49,037 bases of DNA, taken from contig NZ_PJRS01000029.1 in the NCBI RefSeq assembly GCF_002858925.1, positions 1-49,037 on the forward strand, written 5' to 3'. Position numbers and translations under genes: made by a program. Position 1 is the first letter of the stretch; every line of letters starts with the position of its first letter. The stretch is from Caulobacter zeae (lineage in GTDB: Bacteria > Pseudomonadota > Alphaproteobacteria > Caulobacterales > Caulobacteraceae). The notes beneath the pieces were generated by a model that ran no database searches, had not been told where the DNA came from, and saw only the letters and a program-made list of their open reading frames with translations. Positions 34,475 through 40,798 of this stretch are shown here, in pieces.

Positions 34475-34894
34475 ATGGAAGAAGAGATCCCATTCGTCGA
34501 ACTTACCGCGGGCATCGTCGCGGCCTTCGTCGGCGGCAACGCCGTTTCGGCTTCCGAGATGCCGGCCTTGATCCGCAGCGTGCATGACGCGCTCCGGTCG
34601 GTGGGCGCGCCCGAGGCCGCGACGCCCGAGCCCAAGGAGCCGGCCGTGCCGGTCCGCCGCTCGGTGACCCCCGACTACATCATCTGCCTGGAGGACGGCC
34701 GGCGCTTCAAATCGCTGAAGCGTCACCTGCGCACCCAGTACGACATGAGCCCCGAGGACTACCGCGAGAAGTGGGGCCTGCCTTCGGACTACCCCATGGT
34801 TGCGCCGAACTACGCCAAGGCGCGCTCGGAGCTTGCCCGCCAGATGGGCCTTGGCCAGACCGGCCGGGGCGCCGGGAAGGGCCGCAAGGGCTGA
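34475..34894 (+). CDS. mucR: MucR/Ros-family transcriptional regulator, paralog 2
   Basis: A 139-residue regulator. [18 protein letters not shown] is the N-terminal oligomerisation segment. The zinc-finger region [50 protein letters not shown] (not all shown as one motif) retains Cys and Asp as first ligands and one His, but the second His is replaced (RTQYD). It thus keeps ligands that paralog 1 lacks and the reverse. The basic Gly/Lys tail is shared. The ATG at 34475 is chosen because GGGAGAGG lies 5 bases upstream; the longer frame from 34442 has no such site. It has its own terminator. In Caulobacter, paired MucR proteins repress SciP and set G1-S timing. Confidence 0.92.
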   Translation: MEEEIPFVELTAGIVAAFVGGNAVSASEMPALIRSVHDALRSVGAPEAATPEPKEPAVPVRRSVTPDYIICLEDGRRFKSLKRHLRTQYDMSPEDYREKWGLPSDYPMVAPNYAKARSELARQMGLGQTGRGAGKGRKG

Positions 34895-34956
34895 GTCTGA
34901 GCGTTCATTTACCTTAATTCAATCAATCGCTTGTGGTTAAGCTAAGCGAGAAAATC

Positions 34957-34990
34957 GACGCCCGGGCGCTTTTCCAGCGCCCGGGCGTTG
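34957..34990 (+). terminator. Rho-independent terminator-like hairpin after mucR paralog 2
   Basis: ACGCCCGGGCGC, a 7-base loop (TTTTCCA), GCGCCCGGGCGT, followed by TGTGCTTCC. A perfect 12-bp stem, but the T tract is weak. Confidence 0.75.
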
Positions 34991-35002
34991 TGCTTCCAGA
35001 TT

Positions 35003-35099
35003 GACTCTCAAACGGAATCTTTGTTGGCGGCGGCGATTTTTCGCTTCCGCCGATTCGGTGCTTAAGACATAGTGAACGAGCGGTGAATCACCGTGATTC
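35003..35099. promoter_or_regulatory. Cluster of five GANTC (CcrM) sites upstream of the PAS gene
   Basis: GANTC sites occur at 35003 (GACTC), 35015 (GAATC), 35052 (GATTC), 35085 (GAATC) and 35095 (GATTC). The last two form a palindrome, GAATCACCGTGATTC (7-1-7), 26 bases before the start codon. In Caulobacter, GANTC is methylated by CcrM and read by GcrA at cell-cycle promoters. Five sites in 97 bp is far above chance. Confidence 0.65.
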
Positions 35100-35124
35100 C
35101 AAAGGCTTGTTAAGGACTCTGAAG

Positions 35125-35616
35125 ATGTCCGCGCAACTGAGCGCATCCGCGACCGCGGCCCGCGCTCATCAGGAAATGTTCGCATACTGGGCGTCCCTGC
35201 GCCGCGGGGCGAGCCTGCCTGCGCGTGGTGATCTTCACCCGTCGGGCATCAAGCGCCTGCTGCCGACGGTCAGCCTGATCGACGTCGTGCGCGAGCCGCG
35301 CGACTACCGCCTGCGCCTGGCCGGCACGGGCCTCTACGGCGTCTATGGCCGCGAGATCACCGGCAAGGCGCTGGGCGAGGTCTACAACACCGCCGCCGGC
35401 GACTACTGGCGTAAGGAACTGGACAAGGTCGTCGACGAGCGCCGTCCGGGCGTGGGCGTGCACAGCCTGGCCTGGCGCGGCGCGCCGCACGTCTCGATCC
35501 TGTGGCTGCGCCTGCCGTTGGCGACCAACGGCAAGGACGTCGACATGATCCTCGGCTACGACGCCATCGTCGGCGCCCAAGCCGAGGGCGGCTTCAGCGG
35601 CATCCGCGCCGCCTGA
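35125..35616 (+). CDS. PAS_5 family PAS-domain protein
   Basis: A 163-residue soluble protein consisting mainly of one PAS_5 (PF07310-type) domain. LPARGDLHPSGIKRLLPTVSLIDVV and DYRLRLAGTGLYGVYGREITGKALGEVY are the family signature, and the beta-strand VSILWLRLPLATNGKDVDMILGYD completes the fold. No output domain is attached. Such single-domain proteins are common in Alphaproteobacteria and may bind a small ligand or a partner; the function is unknown. The ATG at 35125 follows AAGGA at 8 bases. Its upstream DNA carries five GANTC sites, so expression may follow DNA replication. Confidence 0.85.
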   Translation: MSAQLSASATAARAHQEMFAYWASLRRGASLPARGDLHPSGIKRLLPTVSLIDVVREPRDYRLRLAGTGLYGVYGREITGKALGEVYNTAAGDYWRKELDKVVDERRPGVGVHSLAWRGAPHVSILWLRLPLATNGKDVDMILGYDAIVGAQAEGGFSGIRAA

Positions 35617-35810
35617 CGGGCCTCAGCGCCGCTTGAGGCGGCGCTTGCACGCTCGTTGAGCGCCACCCAGATCATCGCCAGAACGAGGCCCGCTAGCACG
35701 GCCGGCGCGATCAAGAGGGGTGGCGTCCACGCGCCGAACCCCGGGCCGATCGGCGTCAGGGTCTGGGCTTCCATTTTCTCGCTTGCGCCTGGACCGGCAT
35801 CGTCGCGCAT
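35556..35810 (-). CDS. Small single-span membrane protein, 84 residues
   Basis: The ATG at 35810 has a GGAGAG ribosome site 6 bases upstream. The protein has an acidic N-terminal 30 residues, one transmembrane helix (PPLLIAPAVLAGLVLAMIWVAL, about residues 27-48, broken here only for reading) and a basic Ala-rich tail. Its 3' end overlaps the convergent PAS gene by 61 bp. I do not recognise a family. The overlap makes its tail questionable, but the ribosome site and helix support a gene. Confidence 0.45.
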   Translation of the reverse strand: MRDDAGPGASEKMEAQTLTPIGPGFGAWTPPLLIAPAVLAGLVLAMIWVALNERASAASSGAEARQAARMPLKPPSAWAPTMAS

Positions 35811-35890
35811 CGACCGCTCTCCGCCTTGAGGGCGACAGCCTGCATTCGCGGGGAGGCATCCGCAAGGCGCCGAGGGTGCCGGCGATGGGC

Positions 35891-36802
35891 TCATCCCTCG
35901 AGGAAGACCTCGACCTCGCGCTTGCTGGGCATCGACGGCGCCGCGCCGGGCTTCTGCACCGAGAGGGCGGCCGCCGCGTTGGCCTGCTCGACGGCTTCGC
36001 GCAGGTCGAGATTGGCGGCCAGACCGGCGGCGAGAGCGCCGCAGAAGCAGTCGCCCGCGCCGACGGTGTCCACCGCCTTGACCTTGCGGCCCTCGACCAG
36101 GAAGGCCTCGTCGCGGCGCACGGCGGCCACGCCGGTCTTGCCCAGGGTGACGATGATCGTCTGGTCGGGTCGGCTCATCAGCTTGCGGGCGGCCTTGGAG
36201 ACCTCCTCCAGCTTGGCCGGCTCGTGGTCGAGGCGGGCGTAGGTCGCCAGCTCGGTCTGGTTCAGGATCAGAATGTCGGTCAGCGGGAACAGCGCCGCGC
36301 CCTGGGGCAGGGCGGGGGCGGCGTTCAGCACCCGCAGGCCGCCCTTGGCCGCGCCGGCCTTGAACAGGGCCTCGATGGCGCCGGCCGGGGTCTCCAGCTG
36401 GGCCAGCAGCACGCGCTGGCCTTCCAGCGCCGTGGCCGCCACCTGCTGGGGCGTGATCATCATGTTGGCGCCGCCGGTGACGACGATCATGTTCTCGCCG
36501 CCGTTCGACACCCAGACGTGGGCCTGGCCCGTCGGGGCGCCCGACAGTTCGGCGACGTCGGCCACCTGCACGCCGTAGCCGGCCAGCTTGCCCTTCAGGC
36601 TGAGGCCGCTGTCGTCCTTTCCGACCGCGCCCATCAGGCGGGTGGGCGCGCCCATGCGGGCGGCGGCGACGGCCTGGTTGGCGCCCTTGCCGCCGAGGAA
36701 CAGCTCCAGCGACAGGCCGGCCACCGTCTCGCCCGGCCGCGGCAGGTCGTCGACCCGCGCCACGGCGTCCAGATTGATCGAGCCCAGTACGAAAACGCCC
36801 AT
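35891..36802 (-). CDS. rbsK: Ribokinase (PfkB-family sugar kinase)
   Basis: A 303-residue PfkB-fold kinase. It starts MGVFVLGSINLDAVARVDDLPRPGET, the ribokinase opening, with the first signature GGKGANQAVAAARMGA (about residues 36-51). The second signature, VDTVGAGDCFCGALAAGL (about 242-259), carries the catalytic Asp and anion hole. It phosphorylates ribose to ribose-5-phosphate; related sugars cannot be excluded. No ribose transporter or LacI-type regulator is adjacent. It is encoded just downstream of fliP on the same strand, 45 bp away, so it may be co-transcribed with fliOP, which would be unusual for a sugar kinase. Confidence 0.9.
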   Translation of the reverse strand: MGVFVLGSINLDAVARVDDLPRPGETVAGLSLELFLGGKGANQAVAAARMGAPTRLMGAVGKDDSGLSLKGKLAGYGVQVADVAELSGAPTGQAHVWVSNGGENMIVVTGGANMMITPQQVAATALEGQRVLLAQLETPAGAIEALFKAGAAKGGLRVLNAAPALPQGAALFPLTDILILNQTELATYARLDHEPAKLEEVSKAARKLMSRPDQTIIVTLGKTGVAAVRRDEAFLVEGRKVKAVDTVGAGDCFCGALAAGLAANLDLREAVEQANAAAALSVQKPGAAPSMPSKREVEVFLEG

Positions 36803-36847
36803 CGGTCTTGGTCTTCTGTTCTAGTTATCTGTGTGTCTTGCCGGATC

Positions 36848-37645
36848 TTACCCGCCGCCGGTCCCGCGCTGGAAGCTTTCCACCAGGCTGCCGCAGACGA
36901 GTCGCCATCCATCCACTAGCACGAAGAAGATCAGCTTGAACGGGAGGCTGACCGTCGCCGGCGGCAGCATCATCATGCCCATGCTCATCAGCACGCTGGC
37001 CACGACCAGGTCGATGACCAGGAACGGGATGAACAGCAGGAAGCCGATCTCGAAGGCGCGCTTCAGTTCCGAGATCATGAAGGCCGGGGTCACCACCTTC
37101 AGGGGGGTCTCCTGGGCGGTCTTCGGCTTCTCGATCTTCGAAAGACGGATGAACAGGGCCAGGTCGTCCTCGTCCACCTGGCGCAGCATGAAGGTCTTAA
37201 CCGGCTGGCCGGCGGCCTCGAAGGCCTGGGGCAGCTCCATCTGCTTGTCGAGCAGCGGTTTGACGCCCGCGTCGTAGGACTGCTCGAAGGTCGGGCCCAT
37301 GACGATGGCGGTCAGGAACAAAGCGAGGCTGATGATCACCGGGTTGGGCGGGCTCTGCTGCACGCCGATCGCGGTGCGCAGGAGGCCCAGCACTACGACG
37401 ATGCGCACGAACGAGGTCGTCATGATCACGATCGACGGCGCCAGAGACAGCACCGTCAGCAGGCCGACCAGCTGGACGACCCGTTCGGTCAGGCCTGCGC
37501 CGGTGCCCAGATCGACGTTGATGGCCGACTGGGCCATGGCCAGCGACGGGCCCAGCGTCGTCGCCAGGCCCGCCAGCATGGCGATGAGGGCGGCGCGGCG
37601 CAGTTCCTGCGGCGTGGCGCCGGTGAGGCTCTTGAGCAGGCGCAT
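36848..37645 (-). CDS. fliP: Flagellar type III export gate protein FliP
   Basis: A 265-residue inner-membrane protein of the flagellar export gate, where five FliP copies form the core with FliQ and FliR. A cleavable signal peptide is visible (about residues 15-38, ending LAMAQS). QLVGLLTVLSLAPSIVIMTTSFVRIVVVL is the conserved FliP stretch. LFLTAIVMGP, TPAFMISELKRAFEIGF and SMGMMMLPP are also diagnostic. The start overlaps the fliO stop (ATGA), which indicates translational coupling. fliQ and fliR are at 44444, 6.8 kb away, so the gate genes are split over two transcription units here. Confidence 0.95.
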   Translation of the reverse strand: MRLLKSLTGATPQELRRAALIAMLAGLATTLGPSLAMAQSAINVDLGTGAGLTERVVQLVGLLTVLSLAPSIVIMTTSFVRIVVVLGLLRTAIGVQQSPPNPVIISLALFLTAIVMGPTFEQSYDAGVKPLLDKQMELPQAFEAAGQPVKTFMLRQVDEDDLALFIRLSKIEKPKTAQETPLKVVTPAFMISELKRAFEIGFLLFIPFLVIDLVVASVLMSMGMMMLPPATVSLPFKLIFFVLVDGWRLVCGSLVESFQRGTGGG

Positions 37646-37962
37646 CAGGCCACGGGCTCCGGCTGGGTCTCGGCGATGGGGGCGAGGGAAGGCGAGGGGG
37701 CTCCGGCGGGCGTCCAGTCAAGCAGGCGGCCGTCGCCCAGCAGCACCAGGCGCTCCTCGCCGTCCAGGCGGCACAGCACCAGGCGGCGGGCGGGGTCCAG
37801 CACCAGGGTCTCGACCACCTGCAGCCGCCGCTCGCGGCGCTTGGAGACGATGCGGTTCAGGGCCTCGGGGCCGAACTTGCGCAAGGCCACGGCGGCCAGG
37901 CCGATCAGGCCCAGGGTGACGGCCAGCGCCGCCACGGCGCGGATCAGAAGAAGGACGTCCAT
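37645..37962 (-). CDS. fliO: Flagellar biosynthesis protein FliO
   Basis: A 105-residue protein with one N-terminal transmembrane helix (LIRAVAALAVTLGLIGLAAVAL) and a FliO domain (RRERRLQVVETLVLDPARRLVLCRLDGEERLVLLG, paraphrased from residues about 42-76). FliO assists assembly of the FliP ring. The ATG at 37962 is preferred over an in-frame start at 37980; ribosome-site evidence is weak for either. It leads the fliO-fliP unit and is divergent from flgB, with a perfect CtrA box in the intervening DNA. Confidence 0.9.
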   Translation of the reverse strand: MDVLLLIRAVAALAVTLGLIGLAAVALRKFGPEALNRIVSKRRERRLQVVETLVLDPARRLVLCRLDGEERLVLLGDGRLLDWTPAGAPSPSLAPIAETQPEPVA

Positions 37963-38029
37963 GCGCGGACCGGATTCCACAGGAAAGAGGCGCGGCGAGG
38001 CGCCGCATCCCTGGTGTGCCTCACTGTCC

Positions 38030-38044
38030 TTAATGCGTGATTAA
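38030..38044. promoter_or_regulatory. CtrA binding site (TTAA-N7-TTAA)
   Basis: TTAATGCGTGATTAA is an exact full CtrA consensus. It lies 24 bases upstream of the flgB start and 68 bases upstream of the fliO start, between divergent early flagellar operons, and so could control both as class II genes. Confidence 0.9.
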
Positions 38045-38067
38045 CCCTGTTTCTTCACCATGCTCGC

Positions 38068-38508
38068 ATGGGTCCCGACGACATCCCTCTTTTCTCGATG
38101 CTGAAGAACCGGCTCGGTTATCTGACCGAGCGGCAGAAGGTGGTCGCCCAGAACGTCGCCAACGGCGACACCCCCGGCTATCAGCCGCGGGATCTGAAGC
38201 CCTTCACCTTTCAGGCCTCGCTCGACGCCCAGGCGAGCAGCGGGACCAGCAGCGGTTTGGCCACGATGGGCCGCCCGCTGCAGATGCTGACCACCAGCGC
38301 CGGCCACATCGCGCCGTCCAAGCCCGCTAGCCTGTGGCGCTCGCCGCAGGGCCCCGACAGCGAGACCACCCTCGACGGCAACTCCGTGACGCTCGAGGAC
38401 CAGATGCTCAAGATGACCGATGCGCGCATGAACTACGACGCGGCGGTCTCCTTCTATCAACGCTCCATGTCGATGCTGCGCACCGCCGCGCGTCGCCCGA
38501 ACGGCTAG
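38068..38508 (+). CDS. flgB: Flagellar basal-body rod protein FlgB
   Basis: A 146-residue proximal rod subunit, exported by the flagellar type III system without a cleaved signal. The N-terminal rod motif is RQKVVAQNVANGDTPGYQPRD (about residues 22-42). The C-terminal helix VTLEDQMLKMTDARMNYDAAVSFYQ is typical of rod proteins that pack as helical bundles. It heads the flgB-flgC-fliE operon, 11 bases before flgC, directly downstream of a CtrA box. Confidence 0.95.
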   Translation: MGPDDIPLFSMLKNRLGYLTERQKVVAQNVANGDTPGYQPRDLKPFTFQASLDAQASSGTSSGLATMGRPLQMLTTSAGHIAPSKPASLWRSPQGPDSETTLDGNSVTLEDQMLKMTDARMNYDAAVSFYQRSMSMLRTAARRPNG

Positions 38509-38519
38509 AGGACGTCTAG

Positions 38520-38939
38520 ATGGCTGAGATCCGATCCCAGTCGGCGGCGGCGATGGCCGTGGCGGCCAGCGCGCTCAAGGCCCAGCAGGGCCGCATGCGC
38601 ATCATCGCCGAGAACATCGCCAACGCCAATTCGACGGCCCGCACGGCCGGCGGCGACCCCTATCGCCGCCAGGTGCCGGTGTTCCGCCCGGCCAAGGTCG
38701 AGGGCGCCGAGGGCGTCCAGATGGCCCGCGTCGAAGGCGACCAGAAGGACTTCAAGACCGAGTACGATCCCGGCAACCCGGCCGCCGACGCCAAGGGCTA
38801 CGTCAAGCTGCCCAACGTCGACACCCTGGTCGAGGCGCTCGACATGAAGGAGGCGCAGCGCGCCTACGAAGCCAACCTCAACGTCATCGAGACCGCGCGC
38901 AGCATGCAGTCGCGCACGCTCGACATCCTGAAGAAGTAA
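38520..38939 (+). CDS. flgC: Flagellar basal-body rod protein FlgC
   Basis: A 139-residue proximal rod protein. The rod motif reads RMRIIAENIANANSTARTAGGDPYRRQ (about residues 21-47), with NANST replacing the more usual NANTPGY-like wording, as in other FlgC proteins. The C-terminal segment VDTLVEALDMKEAQRAYEANLNVIETA is conserved. Eleven bases separate it from both flgB and fliE, so the three genes form one operon. Confidence 0.95.
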   Translation: MAEIRSQSAAAMAVAASALKAQQGRMRIIAENIANANSTARTAGGDPYRRQVPVFRPAKVEGAEGVQMARVEGDQKDFKTEYDPGNPAADAKGYVKLPNVDTLVEALDMKEAQRAYEANLNVIETARSMQSRTLDILKK

Positions 38940-38950
38940 GGGCCTAGGCG

Positions 38951-39256
38951 ATGATCACCGCTCTGGCCGCCTCGAAAGCCTACGCCGCCACCGGCGCGAC
39001 CCCGCTGTCGCTCGGCAAGAGCGTGGGTGAGCCCAAGAAGATGGACTTCGGCGACATGCTGAAGTCGGCGATGACCGACACGGTCCAGGCCTCGCGCCAA
39101 GCCGAGCACAAGATCGCCCAGCAGGCGGCCGGCAAGGCCGAACTGATCGACGTCGTCACCGCCATCTCGTCGGCCGAAGCCAGCCTCGAGACCGTGATCT
39201 CGATCCGCGACCAGGTGATCTCGGCCTATCAAGAGATCATGCGGATGTCGATCTGA
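38951..39256 (+). CDS. fliE: Flagellar hook-basal body protein FliE
   Basis: A 101-residue protein that links the MS ring and export gate to the rod. The C-terminal half carries the FliE signature: [41 protein letters not shown] and [17 protein letters not shown]. It is the last gene of the flgB-flgC-fliE operon; the CsbD-like lipoprotein downstream has its own promoter motif. Confidence 0.95.
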   Translation: MITALAASKAYAATGATPLSLGKSVGEPKKMDFGDMLKSAMTDTVQASRQAEHKIAQQAAGKAELIDVVTAISSAEASLETVISIRDQVISAYQEIMRMSI

Positions 39257-39276
39257 CGGCTTTGCCGTCGATGGAT

Positions 39277-39302
39277 CGAACCTAAGGCTTGGAAGGCGCG
39301 TT
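39277..39302 (+). promoter_or_regulatory. EcfG/SigT-type promoter candidate
   Basis: CGAACC, 16 bases, CGTT: one mismatch from the EcfG consensus GGAACC-N16-CGTT, with the same spacing as at 25351. It ends 27 bases before the CsbD-like lipoprotein start. Confidence 0.6.
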
Positions 39303-39329
39303 GAGAGCTCGAACAAGGAGCTCCACCGC

Positions 39330-39569
39330 ATGAACCTCACGCGTCCTCTCTCCCTCGTCGCCATCGCCGCCGCCGCGCTCGCCCTGACCGCCTGCGGCGA
39401 CAAGGATTCCGGCCACGCCCAGAAGACCGAAGGCGAGATCAAGTCCACCGTCGGCGACATCACCGGCGACAAGGACCTGCAGAAGGAAGGCAAGAAGGAC
39501 GAGGTGGTCGGCGGCGTGAAGTCGGCCGGCGAAGACCTCAAGGCCGCCGCCAAGGACGCCAAGGACTAA
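39330..39569 (+). CDS. CsbD-like lipoprotein
   Basis: A 79-residue protein with a lipoprotein signal peptide: SLVAIAAAALALTACG, lipobox LTAC, Cys at about residue 22. The mature part is highly charged and has CsbD-like wording: EGEIKSTVGDITGDKDLQKEG and DEVVGGVKSAGEDLKAAAKDAK. It probably sits in the outer or inner membrane facing the periplasm. The ATG at 39330 follows AAGGAG. It is the envelope counterpart of the cytoplasmic CsbD protein at 25412, with a matching stress promoter motif. Function unknown. Confidence 0.8.
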   Translation: MNLTRPLSLVAIAAAALALTACGDKDSGHAQKTEGEIKSTVGDITGDKDLQKEGKKDEVVGGVKSAGEDLKAAAKDAKD

Positions 39570-39577
39570 GGCGCTTT

Positions 39578-39718
39578 TCCCGTCATTCCCGCCCTCGTGG
39601 CGGGAAGCCCTCCGTCAGCCGCAAAGGCGAGTGGGGCGGCGTGCTCAGCACGCCGCTTGCGTCTCACCTGCGAGCGGAACCAGGGGGTCCCGCCACAAGG
39701 GTGGGAATGACGGGCGAT
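39578..39718. repeat. Bipartite inverted hairpin repeat (family C)
   Basis: Left arm CCCGTCATTCCCGCCCTCG and TGGCGGGAA; right arm GTCCCGCCACAAGGGTGGGA and ATGACGGG. A core hairpin GCGGCGTGCTCAGCACGCCGC lies between. It corresponds to 12238-12384 in plan, with a diverged sequence. Confidence 0.8.
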
Positions 39719-39732
39719 GGGGAGGAGCGCTT

Positions 39733-39921
39733 CTACAGCGGAACCAACCCCGCCACGTCCACGCCCCGCAGGGCGGCCACGACGCCGGCCCAGACGGCCA
39801 GGTTCAGCAGCACCATCAGGGCCACCGCCCAGCGCAGTCGGCGCTGCACGGCCTTGCGGCGCTTGCGGGCCTTGAAGCCTCCCGTCGGGGAGGGCGCGGT
39901 CAGGGTTGCGGCCATCGTCAT
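39733..39921 (-). CDS. Small single-span membrane protein, 62 residues
   Basis: A Thr/Ala/Pro-rich start is followed by a very basic stretch (KARKRRKAVQRRLRW) and one transmembrane helix (AVALMVLLNLAVWAGVVAAL), ending VDVAGLVPL. A cytoplasmic basic N-terminus with the C-terminus out fits the positive-inside rule. The family is not recognised. It is divergent from the ABC importer; a TTAA-N6-TTAA sequence lies 28 bases upstream of its start. Confidence 0.5.
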   Translation of the reverse strand: MTMAATLTAPSPTGGFKARKRRKAVQRRLRWAVALMVLLNLAVWAGVVAALRGVDVAGLVPL

Positions 39922-40033
39922 GCTCCACGCCAGCCAGAACTACCCCCGTTAATCACTATTAACGCGTCTGATTTGGCTTGGTGCAAGCGGGACGGCTTGT
40001 CGCAGCGCCCGGCAGCGGGAAAGGTGAGTGCGC

Positions 40034-40798
40034 ATGACGCCAGCCATCGCCCTCGAAGAGGTCAGCAAGACGCATGACGGCGTAGCCGTTCTGCAAGGCG
40101 TCGACCTGTCCATCGCCAAGGGTCAGTTCGTCGCCCTGGTCGGCGGTTCGGGCGCGGGCAAGACGACGCTGCTCAAGACTATCAACGCCCTCGCGCCGCC
40201 GACCACGGGCGTCGTCAGGATCGACGGCCAGGCCGTCAGCGCCCTCGACGGACCGGCCCTGCGCCGCCGCATCGGCTATGTCTTCCAGGAGATCGGCCTC
40301 TTTCCGCACATGACCGTGGCCGAGAACATCGGCGTCGCGCCCAGCCTGCTGGGATGGAACAGGGACGAGATCGCCGCCCGGGTCGACGAACTGCTCGATC
40401 TCGTCGATCTGCCCCGCGCGGTGGCGCAACGTCGTCCGGCCGCGCTTTCGGGCGGCCAGCGCCAGCGGGTGGGCGTGGCCCGGGCCCTGGCCGCTCGCCC
40501 CGCGATCCTCCTGATGGACGAGCCGTTCGGCGCGCTGGACCCGATCACCCGCCAGGCCCTGGGCGACGACGTCCGCCGCCTGCACCAGGCGCTGTCTTTG
40601 ACCACGGTGATGGTCACCCATGACGTGGCCGAAGCCCTGCTGCTGGCCGACCGCATCGTGGTGCTCGACCAGGGCCGCATTATCGCCGACGCCGCGCCGC
40701 GCGAGCTGATGGCCGGCCATGAGGACCCGCGCGTCGAGGCTCTGATGGCCGCTCCGCGCCGCCAGGCCGAGCGGGTGAGGGCGCTGCTGGATGGCTGA
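40034..40798 (+). CDS. ABC transporter ATP-binding protein, osmoprotectant/quaternary-amine type
   Basis: A 254-residue ATPase. Walker A is GGSGAGKTTLL, the Q loop is GYVFQEIGLFPHMTVAENI, the signature is LSGGQRQRVGVARAL and Walker B is AILLMDEPFGALDP. The GLFPHMTV wording and gene order place it with the OpuCA/ProV/YehX group. There is no C-terminal CBS pair, so regulation by ionic strength through CBS domains, as in OpuA, is not expected. The ATG at 40034 follows AAGGTGAG at 6 bases. It overlaps the permease-binding-protein gene by 8 bases, which implies coupled translation and a two-gene importer. Confidence 0.92.
   Translation: MTPAIALEEVSKTHDGVAVLQGVDLSIAKGQFVALVGGSGAGKTTLLKTINALAPPTTGVVRIDGQAVSALDGPALRRRIGYVFQEIGLFPHMTVAENIGVAPSLLGWNRDEIAARVDELLDLVDLPRAVAQRRPAALSGGQRQRVGVARALAARPAILLMDEPFGALDPITRQALGDDVRRLHQALSLTTVMVTHDVAEALLLADRIVVLDQGRIIADAAPRELMAGHEDPRVEALMAAPRRQAERVRALLDG

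Noticed and set aside
39949..39962. TTAATCACTATTAA as a CtrA site between the small membrane protein and the ABC importer
   Set aside because: The half-sites are 6 bases apart rather than 7, and neither neighbour is a known CtrA target; kept only as a note.
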